From NCBI GenBank assembly GCA_030144725.1, contig JASKMD010000003.1, positions 62,001 to 126,000 of the forward strand: a stretch of DNA of 64,000 bases, written 5' to 3'. A model generated the notes under the pieces. It saw only the letters and a program-made list of their open reading frames with translations. It was not told the origin of the DNA and did not search any database. Positions 44,701 through 53,975 of the stretch are shown one piece after another. Position numbers and translations under genes: made by a program. The DNA comes from Haematococcus lacustris (lineage: Eukaryota > Chlorophyta > Chlorophyceae > Chlamydomonadales > Haematococcaceae). Position 1 is the first letter of the stretch, and each line of letters opens with the position of its first letter.

Positions 44701-44748
44701 GATGGCTCCAGACAGAAACACAGCAGCGTGTTGGTCAGGAGACGACAT
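38746..44748 (-). CDS. Mitochondrial carrier, 2-oxodicarboxylate carrier-like
   Basis: Inner-membrane exchanger of the SLC25 family; the best match from memory is the 2-oxodicarboxylate group (2-oxoadipate/2-oxoglutarate). Eleven minus-strand exons join in phase: 44748-44591, 44453-44404, 43766-43706, 43535-43503, 43215-43143, 42596-42534, 42137-42036, 41461-41409, 41224-41143, 39316-39255 and 38905-38746; 298 residues, the normal family size. The three-fold repeat shows as SVQPLEMLKTRMQ, FSPFQVIKVRLMAKEHLGRY and VPFDVVKSRFQSQ. Other landmarks are GGFRQLYRGGLPEITG, GLGPTLYRNCVWNGLYYGSM and GAQALYKGFVPKALRLGLGQ. Signature two has Gln where the P-x-[DE]-x-x-[KR] motif normally has an acid, so one salt-bridge partner is lost. 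Exon 8 ends in a GC donor (AG|GCAAGG), a rare GC-AG intron. The 1.8-kb intron 9 holds a transposon remnant and a copied gene fragment. Confidence 0.93.
39690..40547 (+). mobile_element. Fanzor/TnpB-like element remnant in carrier intron 9
   Basis: A plus-strand frame (39690-40349, opposite to the host gene) includes RPADWKPPAGQVEHRLLRPA, a Pro/Lys-rich linker (LGKGKAAKDKLAPQP) and CRWLDRDCNAAL. The last motif matches the (D)RD-x-NAA signature of the OrfB zinc-ribbon/RuvC-III end in IS605 OrfB, TnpB and eukaryotic Fanzor proteins. Just after it the frame shifts. The old frame continues as RRIAESKWRLLELCWWPKQ, then LPAKGKEYPGLGYKRLRDKP and a Gln run to a stop near 40308. The RuvC-I and RuvC-II parts and the first zinc-ribbon cysteines are not found, so this is a dead C-terminal fragment. 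The tail to 40547 matches the copy at 25.4-26.1 kb. I recall closely similar proteins from Haematococcus. Confidence 0.72.
40882..41097 (-). pseudogene. 216-bp copied fragment of the coiled-coil gene
   Basis: Nearly identical (I count about three differences) to 15239-15454, starting GTGCCGCTCCTG and ending CAGCGTGCCAG, in the same orientation. It lies 45 bp downstream (in gene direction) of carrier exon 9, inside the intron. Only exon sequence is copied and the frame stays open, but it has no splice context of its own. Confidence 0.9.
42232..42420. repeat. GGCAGCAGC-type trinucleotide repeat in carrier intron
   Basis: Imperfect GCA/GCG/GGA trinucleotides between carrier exons 6 and 7. Confidence 0.85.
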
Positions 44749-45013
44749 GTCAGGAGGTTATGTTTGAGCAACGGCCTGTACGGCTCTAGAAAGGTTTTTC
44801 CTGTACACTCATCGCTACAATCTGTGCATGCGGTTCTCTGTCGTCTATACCGCCATCTGGCGAGAGCACATGCGGGCCACGAACTGCCGCATTGACTCGC
44901 GTATGCCGTTGACAGTGAAAGGAGATACCGCAGTTGGCGAGCCAGATCTTTTATGCCTGTTGGTGTTGTGTGCACCGGCCCACTTAATTGTCACACTGTT
45001 GGCGATCGTGCCT

Positions 45014-45020
45014 GTCGCGT
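45014..45020 (+). repeat. Left 7-bp target-site duplication GTCGCGT
   Basis: GTCGCGT directly abuts the left end of the foldback element and recurs at its right end (49928-49934). Confidence 0.85.
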
Positions 45021-45334
45021 CAGTTAGGTCTCCCGGTTACACATGGCACGTTTTTGGGTAACTTGAAGAAGACGAAAAAGGGAAACATGTCCCAAGTGAG
45101 CCCCGTCTGTTCCGCGTAGCCCAGCTAGCCATCGCACAGTTGAAGCGGGCTCGCAGCGGCGATTCCGGTGCCGGCCAGGCAGGTGAGCCAGTCTGCTTGG
45201 GCGCACGTCAACGTTAGGCTTATTGCGTAGCTGTTAGCTCTGCGCACGCCAAGCTGGGCCACTTAGTGCAATCGCCGCACAGCCAAGCAGCGGTTGCGGC
45301 AGGCGGTTACAAATGGCTTGCACGCTGCAGGTGC

Positions 45335-45524
45335 AATGTCCGAAAGCGCTAGCTCCGTTATCAGAGGCCGAACCACAGCCAGCGGGGCGCCAGTTTGCCC
45401 AGGAATAGACACGCCAGCACCCAGGACTGGACGGAGACGTAGTGACCAGTCTCCACCGCGCGCGAGAACCCCGACGCAGCGTACCACTAAGCAGAAGGCA
45501 GACGAGCAACAGCCTGACCACTGA
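45335..45524 (+). CDS. Short frame in the left arm, mirrored in the right arm
   Basis: A 62-codon frame (MSESASSVIRGRTTASG, ending KQKADEQQPDH) follows a TGCAG acceptor-like site and stops at 45524. The same frame exists inverted at 49613-49424 with one Ala-to-Val change. Basic, low-complexity, unknown. It may be a leftover of an ancestral element protein or non-coding. Confidence 0.2.
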
Positions 45525-46205
45525 CATTGCAGGGACATGGACAGGCTGTAGTGCATGAGCAACAGAAGCAGCAGCACGCTGTAGTGCACGAGCAGCAGTG
45601 CATGGGCAGCAACAGCAGCAGCAGGCTGTAGGTGTGTGGCAGTGCAGGCTGCAAGTGTTCTGCAGTGCATGAGCAGCAACAGCAGCAGGCTGTAGTGCAC
45701 GAGCAGCAGCAATAGCAGGCTGTGGTGCACGAGCAGCAATGCATGGGCAGCAGCAGGCTATAGGTGTGTGGCAGTGCATGCTGCAAGTAGCAGCAGGCTG
45801 CAGGTGTGTTGCAGTGCATGAGCAGCAGCAATAGGCTGCCTAGCATGTGTTGCAGTGCAGCCCCTCCCCTCCCTGCCCAGCCCTGCCCCACCCCCTCCCA
45901 GCCCTGCCCCACCCATCCCAGCCCGGCCCCACCCCCTCCCAGCCTTGCGTTGCCCCTCCCTCCCTTCCCAGCCCTTCCCCACCCCATCCCAGCCTGGCCC
46001 CACCCCCTCCCAGCCTTGCGTTGCCCCTCCCCTCCCTGCCTAGCCCTGCCCCACCCCCTCCCAGCCTTGCGTTGCCCATCCCCTCCCTGCCCAGCCCTGC
46101 CCCACCCCGTCCCAGCCTGGCCCCACCCCCTCCCAGCCCTGCCCCACCCCCTCCCAGCCCTGCCCCACCCCTCCCAGCCCGGCCCCACCCCCTCCAGCCT
46201 TGCGT

Positions 46206-46800
46206 TGTAGTGCATGAGCAGCAGCAGCAGGCTGCAGTGCATGAACAACAACAGCAGCAGGTTGCAGGTAGCAGCAGGCTGCAATGCATGTGCTACAGTG
46301 CATGAGCAGCAGCAGCAGGCTGCAATGCAGGCTGCAGGTAGCAGCAGGCTGCAGTGCATGTGCTGTAGTGCGTGAGCAGCAGCAGCAGGCTGCAGGTAGC
46401 AGCAGGCTGCAGTGCATGTGCTGTAGTGCGTGACCAGCAGAAACAGGCTGTAGTGCGTGAGCAGCAGCAGCATGCTGCAGTGCGTGAGGAGCAGCAGCAG
46501 GCTGCATTACAGGCTGCAGGTAGCAGCAGGCTGCTGTGCATGAGGAACAGCAGCAACAGCAGGCCGGAGTGCATAAGCAAGTGCACGAGCAAGTGCACGA
46601 GCAAGTAGCAGCAGGCTACGAATGTGTTGCAGTGCAAGTGTGTTGCAGTGCATGAGCAGCAGCAGCAGGCTGCAGTGCAGGTAGCAGCAGGTTGTAGTGC
46701 ATGTGTTGCAGTGCATGAGCAGCAGCAGGCTTTAGGTGTGGAAGTGTAGGCTGCAGATTGCATGTGTGTTGTAGTGCATGAGCAGCAGCAGGTTGCTTAA
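46206..46800. repeat. GCAGTGCATGAGCAGCAGC repeats inside the foldback loop
   Basis: Irregular repeats of TGCAGTGCATGAGCAGCAGC and GGCTGCAGGTAGCAGCAGG. Inverted relatives lie at about 47850-48010 and 48380-48480, so the loop contains smaller inverted repeats of its own. Confidence 0.85.
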
Positions 46801-47212
46801 GTTGTAGGGCAGCTCTAGCAACCATATTGAAGTTTCAATTCGTGGTAGGCATCATGTAAGAGATGTAAGAACGACGTCATGCCCTCACATTAGTGACAAA
46901 GAACAACGAGAACGAGCAGTCTCCTACTATAACTCCATCCTCCTTCTATAACTCCATACATGGTAGTGCATGAGCAGTAGCACAATGCTTCGTCAATCAA
47001 CAAGACCTGCCATCAACTAATCAACCAAGCCTGAAGACATGACCTTCTAAGAAGAATGTTGCATGGTACAAAAGCTATTACAAAGGTTGTCCTGAGCTTC
47101 CATTCAGTTCCATGCCACACAACGTGAATTGTAAGCTGTGAATGGTCAAGATGTAATGAAGAAAACGGTGGTGGTCATTAGCCGTGTATCCTCTTCTCAA
47201 ATGATACCTACG

Positions 47213-47567
47213 CCCCTTGTATGGACAACACCACCACGCGGTGATGCGCTAATGCTGCAAACGTGGTAGCCACCTGCTACATACCCCCTTTGCATGTATG
47301 CATCACGGTCATGCTTAGCAAGTGCAGGCTTGGCAGTGATCCACACCCAATGTGTCACAGCTAGCTGGACTACGGATGGTACCTACAGTGGAGGTTCACC
47401 AGATCCAGCCACATGCTAGGGTGTGGTGCGCCACATGCCCCTTGTATGGACAACACCACCACGCGGTGATGCGCAAATGCTGCAAACGTGGTAGCCACCT
47501 GCTACATACCCCCTTTGCATGTATGCATCACGGCCATGCTTAGCAAGTGCAGGCCTGGCAGTGATCC
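47213..47567. repeat. Direct repeat of about 130 bp, 225 bp apart
   Basis: The sequence starting CCCCTTGTATGGACAACACC at 47213 recurs at 47438 with only about three substitutions, through GGCAGTGATCC. It lies in the unique centre of the foldback element. Confidence 0.9.
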
Positions 47568-49927
47568 GCACCAAATCCAACCATATGGCACCACGCGGTA
47601 TTACATCGACGCTGCAACTGGCACGGTCAAGGACGCTAGGTCTATTGTAGACCTTGATATTCGAGTTGCAATTGCCCATCACCGGGGAAGCCGTCTTACA
47701 CAACCAATGTGGTTTCCATATGCGGCTACACAAGCAATGGCATGGTTGAGAAACCTCAAATTGCATGGAGCTACCAAGACCACCGCAGACCATGCCAGAT
47801 CTATGCCATAGAATGAGCTTGCATGCAATCAGACACATACCGCACATGTTGCTGTCCTTGCACTGCTGGTCACGCATTACAGCCTGTTGCTGCTGCTTCC
47901 CATTCACTGCTGCTCATGCACTACAGCCTGCTGCTGCTGCTGCTCATGCACTGCAACACATGCACTGCAGCCTGCAGCTGCTGCTCATGCACTCCTGCTG
48001 CTACCTGCAGCCTGCACTGCCACACACCTACAGGCAGGGCAGGGCAGGGCAAGGTAGGGCAGGGCTGGGCAGGGCAGGGCAAGGTAGGGCAGGGCTGGGC
48101 AGGGAAGGGCAGGGTAGGGCAGGCAAGGGAGGGGCAACGCAAGGCTGGGAGGGGGTGGGGCAGGGCTGGGATGGGGTGGGGCAGGGCTGGGCAGGGCTGG
48201 GATGGGGTGGGGCAGGGCTGGGCAGGGCTGGGAGGGGCAACGCAAGGCTGGGAGGGGGTGGGGAAGGGCTGGGAGGGGGTGGGGAAGGGCTGGGAGGGGG
48301 TGGGGCAGGGCTGGACAGGGAGGGGCAATGCAAGGCTGGGAGGGGGTGGGGCCGGGCTGGGAGGGCTGGGAGGGGCCCTCACGCACTGCAGCCTGCTGCT
48401 GCTGCTCCTCACGCACTGCAGCCTGCTGCTGCTGCTAATGCACTGCAGTACATGCACCGCAGCCTCCTGTTGCTGCTCACGCACTGGGCAGGGCAGAGGT
48501 CAATGCAGGTGGCTGCTGCTGCTGCTGCTGCAGCCTTGGGCTAGTAAGGAGGGCGGAGGACAAGGTATGGGGCAGCTGCTGCTGTTGCTGCAGCCCTAGG
48601 CTGGTGAACAGGTCAGAGGGCAGGGGAGGGGGTGGTTGCATTGGTGCTTTCTTATACATTGTTCAGGCAGTTTGGTGCTTGGTGCTTATCAGCCTGTGAC
48701 ACATGGGTGGGGCAGGGCTGGAAGGGGGTGGGGCAGAGCTGGGCAGGGAGGGGCACGCAAGGCTGGGAGGGGGTGGGGCAGGGCTAGGCAGGGAGGGGAG
48801 GGGCAACACAAGGCTGGGAGGGGGTGGGGCAGGGCTGGGAGGGGGTGGGGCCAGGCTGGGAAGGGGTGGGGCAGGGCTGGGCAGGGAGGGGATGGGCAAC
48901 GCAAGGCTGGGAGGGGGTGGGGCAGGGCTAGGCAGGGAGGGGGTGGGGCCAGGCTGGGATGGGGTGGGGCAAGGCTGGGCAGGGAGGGGCAACGCAAGGC
49001 TGGGAGGGGGTGGGGCCGGGCTGGGATGGGTGGGGCAGGGCTGGGAGGGGGTGGGGCAGGGCTGGGCAGGGAGGGGAGGGGCTGCACCGCAACACATGCT
49101 AGGCAGCCTATTGCTGCTGCTCATGCACTGCAACACACCTGCAGCCTGCTGCTACTTGCAGCATGCACTGCCACACACCTATAGCCTGCTGCTGCCCATG
49201 CATTGCTGCTCGTGCACCACAGCCTGCTATTGCTGCTGCTCGTGCACTACAGCCTGCTGCTGTTGCTGCTCATGCACTGCAGAACACTTGCAGCCTGCAC
49301 TGCCACACACCTACAGCCTGCTGCTGCTGTTGCTGCTGCTGCCCATGCACTGCTGCTCGTGCACTACAGCGTGCTGCTGCTTCTGTTGCTCATGCACTAC
49401 AGCCTGTCCATGTCCCTGCAATGTCAGTGGTCAGGCTGTTGCTCGTCTGCCTTCTGCTTAGTGGTACGCTGCGTCGGGGTTCTCGCGCGCGGTGGAGACT
49501 GGTCACTACGTCTCCGTCCAGTCCTGGGTGCTGGCGTGTCTATTCCTGGGCAAACTGGCGCCCCGCTGACTGTGGTTCGGCCTCTGATAACGGAGCTAGC
49601 GCTTTCGGACATTGCACCTGCAGCGTGCAAGCCATTTGTAACCGCCTGCCGCAACCGCTGCTTGGCTGTGCGGCGATTGCACTAAGTGGCCCAGCTTGGC
49701 GTGCGCAGAGCTAACAGCTACGCAATGGGCCTAACGTTGACGTGCGCCCAAGCAGACTGGCTCACCTGCCTGGCCGGCACCGGAATCGCCGCTGTGAGCC
49801 CGCTTCAACTGTGCAATGGCTAGCTGGGCTACGCGGAACTGACGGGGCTCACTTGGGACATGTTTCCCTTTTTCGTCTTCTTCAAGTTACCCAAAAACGT
49901 GCCATGTGTAACCGGGAGACCTAACTG

Positions 49928-49934
49928 GTCGCGT
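49928..49934 (+). repeat. Right 7-bp target-site duplication GTCGCGT
   Basis: Matches 45014-45020 exactly and directly abuts the right end of the foldback element. Confidence 0.85.
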
Positions 49935-52157
49935 TGACTTTCATGCCACGCATTGTGGTTCTGACATCCGGCGCATTGAAGCCAGTCTCTTTGGCCATGG
50001 CGGCTATGTTCTCTACACACTGGGAATTGTGGTTCGCTACTAGGGTGAGTCCGCTATTATTAGCTCCGAGCCAAAAATGCCGTAGTAGCTATAGTAGCGC
50101 TACTATTAGCTCATATTAGCTCATAATAGCTCAAGGGACTTCATATTAGCTCAAGCGACAGCCTTGGCGTATGTTTACCAAGAGGTACAGAGCTCAAATC
50201 CTGATAGATGTCAGATTTTCGGCATCTTCCGTGCTTGCCTAGAGATAGCCCTCCGTGTAACAGCAACAACTTGTTACCGCAATCTTACCAGCTGTAGAAG
50301 GCACGTGCGGTGCTGAGAATTGACAAGAACCACATTAACACTCCATGAAATCAGGTGCTCGGTCACTTCGGCACTGAGCCACTCCCATCTGCCCATGTCT
50401 AACGCTGCATCATTCTATTTGTCACCCGGTTCAAGTGCCTTGCAATCACCCCGTCCAGGTGCCTTCACCCCATCCACCCCGTCCATGTGCCTTGCACGCC
50501 CGGCAGGCATTGTGTTGGGTGTTAACCGGACATTCCATTTGTGCACCACCAGCTCACTGCGCTAGCTAGGTGGGGTCACAGGGATGTGGCTCGCCGTCCC
50601 AAGGAGACCCGTCCCGCCGCTGTGATTAAATTGCGGTCACATGGGGTAGCCCGCGAGCAAAGACTGAAATGGCTTGCGTTGATGGTCCGACAACGCGTAC
50701 TGGACTGTGGCTGCCAATGTGATAAGCGCTATTGTAAACGATGCAGTATTGAGAGAGCACTGAGAGACTTGCATGACCCATGTTGGGGCCCCATGAGTCC
50801 AGGAGGCGGCCTCCGACGGCGCATCATCAACCAGGTGCGCAGGGTCGCAACGCCGCCGGGCGCAGCTATCGCGCTAGGAAGCGAACAAAGGCGCGACAAG
50901 GATCGGGAGCTATTATTAGCTAATATGGTTGGCTGGCTAATATAGCTATTGTTATTATTACCTAGGGGGGGGAACCACCCTATTCGCTACCCTCTTGAGA
51001 AGTGAAAGGACAGGCCAAGCTGTTCCTCCGCAGGTTCAGCATCTACTAGTTGCATTGTACTGTACTCTTAGTTTGCATTCCCGAACCTCCCCAACTAGGG
51101 GCCCAAGCTGCAACCAACATACTATTTTGCGCCCCCATCTGAAAGCCTTGTGTCATAACATACTCAGGTACAGCTACACCTTTGGCTTACTATAAACCCA
51201 GTGCCCTATGTGAAGCACATCGGCTCCTCTTATAGCTTGCCATATAGTCACAAGACCACACCGTAATGCCACCTACGGTCCGCTAACTCAGCTCAGAGGC
51301 ATCGGGCCAGCCCAAACGTTACACGCCCACATCCTTCACCTCCGACAAGTACGCACCCTGGGTTCCCAGCCAGCACTGTCCACGCCATGCATGCCATCTG
51401 CCTGGAAACCTACAAAAATGATGTACCACCCTGCACTATGCAGCGTTGTGAAGGCCACGACCAACATGCAAGGAGCCACGACTGCATACAGGTAGACAGC
51501 ACCGAGGTCAGCTGCGCAGCTACATCTAACAGCTGTCCCTCAAGTTGTGACATAAAAAGCACCATGCGCGTGCACACATACGCATAGACCCCACCAAGAC
51601 GAGTCCCTGACAATGTGCAACCCCTACCTTCACTTGCTACATGCTCAGGCCCAAACTCACTACGTCCCAAACACTGTCCATGAGACTGCGAGCCCAACAC
51701 GTGCATGGGTACTAGTCTGGTCTGGCAGGACAGACACTCACGCAGTCACACAGTCACAGCTCAGCCCATGCAACGACTAGCTGTGCTGCAACTGGACAAT
51801 GGTGCTCGCGTGAATGGATTCCGGGCTGAAAGTGCGGTGCATTCATGTGCATGCATGGCAATCTGATGTGCATGCCTGCCCACACACCCCGCAGCAGCCC
51901 CTTCCCGCTCCCAGTCCTTGTCGCACCTAACACAGCCGTCTGAGAGATGCTATTCCCCACAACGTGTCTGCCAGGGTGCTGCATATGGGGCAGGTCCACA
52001 ATGTGTCAAGGTGGTCGGCTGCACCGCTGGCAGCATGCGCCTCATGCATGTTACCAACATGGCGCACACTCCAGAGCACATGCAGCCCCGAGTGCTGTTG
52101 CCATGTGAGGCACTGCAGCAGCCCTTCCAGCCATGCAGTCAGCCCAATAGCCCAGGC
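49935..52157. other. Intergenic with one dispersed repeat
   Basis: Apart from the repeat at 50445-50793 I see no gene. Positions 50080-50150 carry several TATTAGCTCA repeats. Frames at 51387-51587 and 51918-52355 have no motif; the second overlaps a transglutaminase exon on the other strand. Confidence 0.4.
50445..50945 (+). repeat. Dispersed repeat copy B with Cys-rich frame
   Basis: The first 350 bp match 35426-35750. The open frame 50541-50945 encodes RWGHRDVARRPKETRPAAV, EQRLKWLALMVRQRVLDC and a cysteine cluster CQCDKRYCKRCSIERALRD. The spacing could bind zinc. Likely transposon-derived, class unknown. Confidence 0.7.
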
Positions 52158-53882
52158 TCAGCGGTCCAGCACCTGGGCGTCGAGGTAGGCCTGCGTCACG
52201 TCCCAGCCCGGCTGCAGCCAGCCAGGGCTCCACACCAGGGGGTAGGTCACGTAGCCAGGGGTGGGCGCGAAGGAGGCGGCGTAGATGGCGTGGTATCTGC
52301 AGGGTGTCGGCACCCTGTGATGACTAGAGGGGTCAGGGCAATGGTACTGTACTGAATCAGGTCATTAGTACTGAGTCCTTCGGGGATCACCTAGGGGTCA
52401 AGCATTGCCTGCCAGCTCCAGCATTGTGTGTATTTTTTAGGGGTGGCTGTCACAACTCAAAACAGGGCTGGAGTCAGGCAGGGGCGCTGCAGCCTAGACC
52501 AGCAGCCTCATAGCCCACAACCTCATAGCCCCCCCGGCCCACTGGAGCAAGGCAGGGGGGTGGGGGGACAATGAGGCAGGGAAGCCGGGAGGGTCTGGGT
52601 CAAGCCCAGCGGCAGCATGGGCCATTGTGAGCAGTGTGCTTGTGAGGGTGTGGTGACTGGGGTCAGAGGCAGGCACTCACTTGTCCCAGGGGATCTGCTG
52701 CTTGGCTGGGTTGGGGAAGAACCTGCAGCAGCAGGACCAACAGGTGCAGTGCTGCAATGCCGCAGGGGCAGCCAGATTCATGCGCTGCGCTGACTGCCGC
52801 CCCTGCCCCCTACGCCCCTCTTCCACCCCCCTACCAGCATGCCTGCTGTCTCCCTGCCCTCCCCTGCCCTCCCCTGCCCCACCCCCGCACCCTGCTGTCC
52901 CCTACCAGGTGCGGTTCAGGCCCTGAGGGTTGTACTCAGCTGCCCCCATGAAGGACCACGCATCGTCATCCCACACCTCTACCCTGCAGGGGCAGGGGCA
53001 GGGGCAGGGGCAGGGGCAGGGGCAGGGGCAGGGGCAGGGGCAGGGGCAGGGGCAGGGGCAGGGGCAGGGGCAGGGGCTGAGGAGCTGGAACACAAGTGGC
53101 ATGAGGGGCAGGGACAGAGACAGGGATAGGAGGACAAGGGCAGGGTGAGGCAGCAAGGCGGGGGGGCTGCTGGCCCCTCATCCTACCATGTGAGGAGCGG
53201 CAGCCCTCCTCCAGCCTTCCCACCCTTTGCACCTGCCTTTCCATGCCCGCAGCCCTGCCCTTCCTCCCTAGGCACCTACCAGTTGTGGTTGTTGAAGTCA
53301 TGGCCCACGTCCGTACCTAGCGCCGCAAGCTGGGCTGGGCCTTCCTGACCCCCAGCCCCAGCCCTGGCCCCCACCAGCAGCTTCCTGGCAGCTGCTGACC
53401 CCCTCCCGCCAACCAGGTGGACATCTGGGCCCCGACTAGGTAGGGTAGCCGCCCATTCAGGGGTGCCTGTGCAGTCCAGGCCGGGCAGCATGAGGTGGCA
53501 GTAGGGGTGGGGGGTCCAGTGTGCATGCAGTGAACTTGACGACCCAGCCAGGCCAAACACTAACCATGACCTCATGGCTCCACAGGCCTGCCCCCACAAC
53601 TGCCCTCCTGTTGAAGCCTTGTTCCCTTGAGCCTGGTTGGGGCTGCTTGAGCCTGGCAGCTTAGCAGCATGCTTACAGCCTGACATTGTGCCCTGCTCTG
53701 CACCTGCCCAGCCCCACCCCCCTGCCCTGCCCTGCTCACCTGCAACTCGAGCGGGGATGCCCACCGCCCTACACGCCGCCACTAGGATGATTGACAGCCC
53801 AGTGCACGAGGCGTAGCCCGCCGCAATGACCTGGGCCGGACTCATAATGTCAGGGGTTTGGTCAGCCTTGAACCGGATGCCC
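52158..53882 (-). CDS. Transglutaminase-like domain protein, 5' part missing
   Basis: Papain-fold transglutaminase-like protein; such enzymes act on amide bonds, but the substrate of this branch is unknown. Five minus-strand exons join in phase: 53882-53740, 53316-53280, 52983-52906, 52722-52681 and 52296-52158. All three catalytic residues are visible: Cys in AAGYASCTGLSIILVAACRA, His in GHDFNNHNWVEVW and Asp in VWDDDAWSFMGAAEYNPQGL. The C-terminus runs FFPNPAKQQIPWDKYHAIYA to YLDAQVLDR and the stop at 52158-52160. Exon 53882-53740 starts at a CTGCAG acceptor inside a codon, so upstream exons exist. The satellite starts about 95 bp further upstream, so those exons lie beyond the window or were lost. 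Confidence 0.88.
52986..53077. repeat. (GGGGCA)n hexanucleotide tract
   Basis: About 15 units of GGGGCA in the transglutaminase intron directly beside an acceptor site. Confidence 0.95.
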
Positions 53883-53975
53883 CTGCAGTGCCAGCGACAT
53901 CATCGCAGTGCAAAAAGCAGCAGCCCCCCACCCCCAGCCCCCCAGACCCTGACCTCGCCCTCCCGCCCTCCCGCC

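Larger units (their letters stand above)
45021..49927. mobile_element. 4.9-kb foldback (long inverted repeat) element
   Basis: The ends are exact inverse complements: the left end starts CAGTTAGGTCTCCCGG and the right end finishes CCGGGAGACCTAACTG. The inverted arms extend about 1.2 kb (45021 to about 46205, and about 48705 to 49927) with roughly 98 percent identity over the unique part; one arm has an extra 6 bp in a CTG run. The inner part of each arm is a C-rich/G-rich array of CCCTCCCAGCCCTGCCC units. The loop holds more inverted CAG/CTG-type repeats and a unique centre (46800-47870). A 7-bp duplication, GTCGCGT, flanks the element. No transposase is recognised, so it probably needs an enzyme supplied elsewhere. 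Confidence 0.9.

Noticed and set aside
45840..46210. Pro/Ser-rich proteins in the C-rich arrays of the foldback arms
   Set aside because: Frames are translations of CCCTCCCAGCCCTGCCC repeats, present on both strands in both arms.
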